Positions 27,701 to 30,700 of a DNA stretch of 64,000 nucleotides are shown piece after piece. Source of the DNA: DATMRF01 sp035566435 (GTDB lineage: Bacteria; Verrucomicrobiota; Verrucomicrobiia; Limisphaerales; UBA8199); the NCBI GenBank assembly GCA_035566435.1, contig DATMRF010000080.1, forward strand, positions 1 to 64,000, written 5' to 3'. Made by a program: the position numbers and the translations under genes. Numbering within the stretch: position 1 is the first letter of the stretch; every line of letters starts with the position of its first letter. The notes beneath the pieces were generated by a model, which did not search any database, was not told where the DNA came from, and saw only the letters and a list, made by a program, of their open reading frames with translations.

Positions 27701-30700
27701 GCCGGGATACCGATACTTTTCTGCACAAACAACGAGAAACTTGCGCCCGAGATCGTCAGGTTGGTATCCGGGGTGCCCAGGGTGACGTTGACGTTCTGCG
27801 CTCCGGCCAGAATCCGCGTTACATTCCCGCTGGTTGTAGCCTGTACTCCAATATCCCCGGATACCGTCACGAACGGATCCGAACTGCTGCCCGCATTGAA
27901 AATCGTTCCGCTGACGTGGCCTTCGACGTCCTGCACCTGCGAACCATCAGCGAAAGCCACCGTAACGGTACCGATCGTCTGGCTAGGAACGGCCGCCCCG
28001 GTGGTGTTAATCCGTACGACAAAGTTCGTTGCCGTCAGGTTCACGCCCGGCAGAGTCAGGGAAGCGGTTCCGCCACTGGCAACCAGCGCGTAAGTGGCTG
28101 CCAGGCCGGCCGGCTTCTGCACCAGCACGCCCAAAGCCCCGTTCTGAATAGAGACGCCGGTGAAGTTGGCCCCATCGGCCACCCCAACGGTCGCATTCAC
28201 GCTCGAAGCGCTGACCGTGAAATTGGTCTGGGTGACCTGGGTGCCGCCGGTCGCCACGATATCCGTCTTTTGGAAGCCGAAGTTGCCCTGGAGGGTTGCG
28301 AAACTACCGACCTGCAACGTCGCATTTTGCACCGTGGCCGCCGTGGTGCCCTTCGGGACGCTCAGCGCGAAGGGAGTGTTGCCGATGTTGATCGTTTCAT
28401 TCGCATCGGTGGTGGCGGAGGAATTTGTCAGAAGATGGATGGTGCCGGCACTGGCGGAAATGTTAGAGAACCCGACAATATTCTGCTGAACCGTGTTGTT
28501 CGACAAAGTTGTGGTAACGCCCCCGGAAGCATCAAACGCATAGTTCGAGCTGCCGTTGTTGTCGTAGAGCGCCAGCAACAATTGTCCGCCGCTGAGCTGC
28601 AGGCCAAAACTTCCGTCAGGGCTGCCAAAGAAGCCGCCAATACCGGTGGCACCGACCAGCAACTTCGTCACCCCGGCGCTCACCTGCTCCGTAACGGCAA
28701 AACTGCCGGTCAGGGTCACGAAATTACGCACTGACAACGTGGCGCTGCCCTCAAAATCCATCACGTTGCCGGTGCCCAAGCCGGCAAAATTCAACGCCAC
28801 AATGCCCGCGGGAGTATGAACCGATTGCGATGCGCCAGGCAAGGTGGTCGGGTCCTGGCCGGTGTTATTAATCTTCACCAGGAGTCCCGCAGTTGTCAGA
28901 AGCAAGTCCGGCACTCCGTTTACCTGGTCGGTGCCGCCGTTGGCCGCCAGTGCGCAAGTCGCCGCGCCGGTGAGTGGCTTCCGAATCAGCAAGCCCAGGC
29001 TCGCGCCGGTGATAGTGAGATTGGTGTTGGCTGTCCCGAGCACCGCATTCACGTTTTGCGCGCCGACCAGAATGCTGGTGCCGGCGGGATCGGTGCTCGT
29101 CTGGAACCCGAAATCCCCGGTCAGGCTGGCAAAATTGGCCACGCTAAGGGTGATGTGGCCTTCGAGGTCCGCGATGTTCCGCTGGTCGGCAGTGTTGTTG
29201 GTGCCGTCGGTAAGGACCAACGCTATCGAGTTGCTCACACCGGTGGAGATCGTTTGGTTCACCGCCGCCCCGGTGGTGTTGGCCAGGAAGGTCAAGCCGG
29301 ATGCGCTGATCGATACCGGGTTAACGTTCTCCAATTGCAGCGCTCCACCGCTGCTCGCCAGCGCGTAAGTCAACGGCAAGGGGGAACTCAGGGACGAATC
29401 AACCTTCTTGACCAGCATCAAGCCGAGTTGGCCACCCGTAACCTTGATCCCGGTCTCATCGCTGGCCCCTTCATTGGCCCCGAGGAATGCGGTGGCGATC
29501 CTCACCCCCATCAGGATATCGGTCGTCGTCACCGTTCCGGTTATCACCGGCGCCAGCATCTGGAAGATGAAATCGCCCGTGATTGAGGCGAACCCGTTCA
29601 CCGCCAGGTGCAATCCCTTCGCGGAAAAGGCCAAGGGGGTATTGCCGGCGATGTTCAGGGCGAAGCTCCCATCCGGCGTAGGAATCGAGTCGTTGATGGT
29701 GAATCCAATCGTGCTGGCCTGGATGTGGGCCAGCATGCTTGAGTTGCTGGCGGTCCCGGTGAGCGTGAACAGCGAGTTATCAAACCCAACCAGCGTCAGC
29801 GCAGCGGAGGCGTCCACCGCATAAACCGGCCCATTAGTAGCATCGTTGTATATCTCCAGCCCCATTTCGGCCGCCGAGATCCTCAGCCCCGTGCTGTTGT
29901 CGGTGCTCCCCAACATGCCGGAATACCCAACGAAGCCTGAGAAGCCGCTCACCCCCACCAGCACTTTGCTTCCGCTCTTCGTAACCTTGAAGTTGCCGGT
30001 GATGTTCGCCGCGCTTCCGACCGTCAGCATCAGGTTGGTGCCGGTCAGTTCCCCGGAATCGCTCCCCGTAAACGACAGCGCAATGCTGTCTCCCGGCGTG
30101 CTGCTGAAGTTGATGGAATCATTGACCGTCCCGGTAATCGTATTGAGTTTCACCGCCACCGTCCCGCTCAGCGCGAGGCTGTTCGCCGGCAGCCCGACCA
30201 GCGCCACGTTACCGCTGGCAGCCAGTGCGTAGGTGTTGCCGGACGGGGCGTATCGCACCTCCATGCCCACCGTCGCATTGCTCACCTGCACCCCTACCTG
30301 AGTGGTGCCGGATACGGTTCCCACAAACAAACTCGCTCCCTTGGCGCCAAACAGCATCGTCGCGGCACTGGTCCCGTCACCGATCGGCGCATAGCTGAAC
30401 ACCAGGCCGGTCGCATGGACCGACACGAACGGCAAGGCCAGATCCAACTGGTCCAGGGAGAGGGATAGCGCATTGGTCGAGAGGCTGTAATCACCGCTCA
30501 AGGACGTGGTCTGCAACGTGTTGGCTGGATTGTGTGTGATCCTGGCATAAACCCCACCGCCAAAACTGAGCTGCGCCGCTGGCGTCGCACCGTTGTCGCT
30601 GGCGGTGAAATGGACCGTCCCATTCAGCGCCCCGGTAGTCGTGCTGAACGAAACGTTGCTGAACAGCAGGGTCGGGCTGGTGATCGCCAGCAAGCCGCCC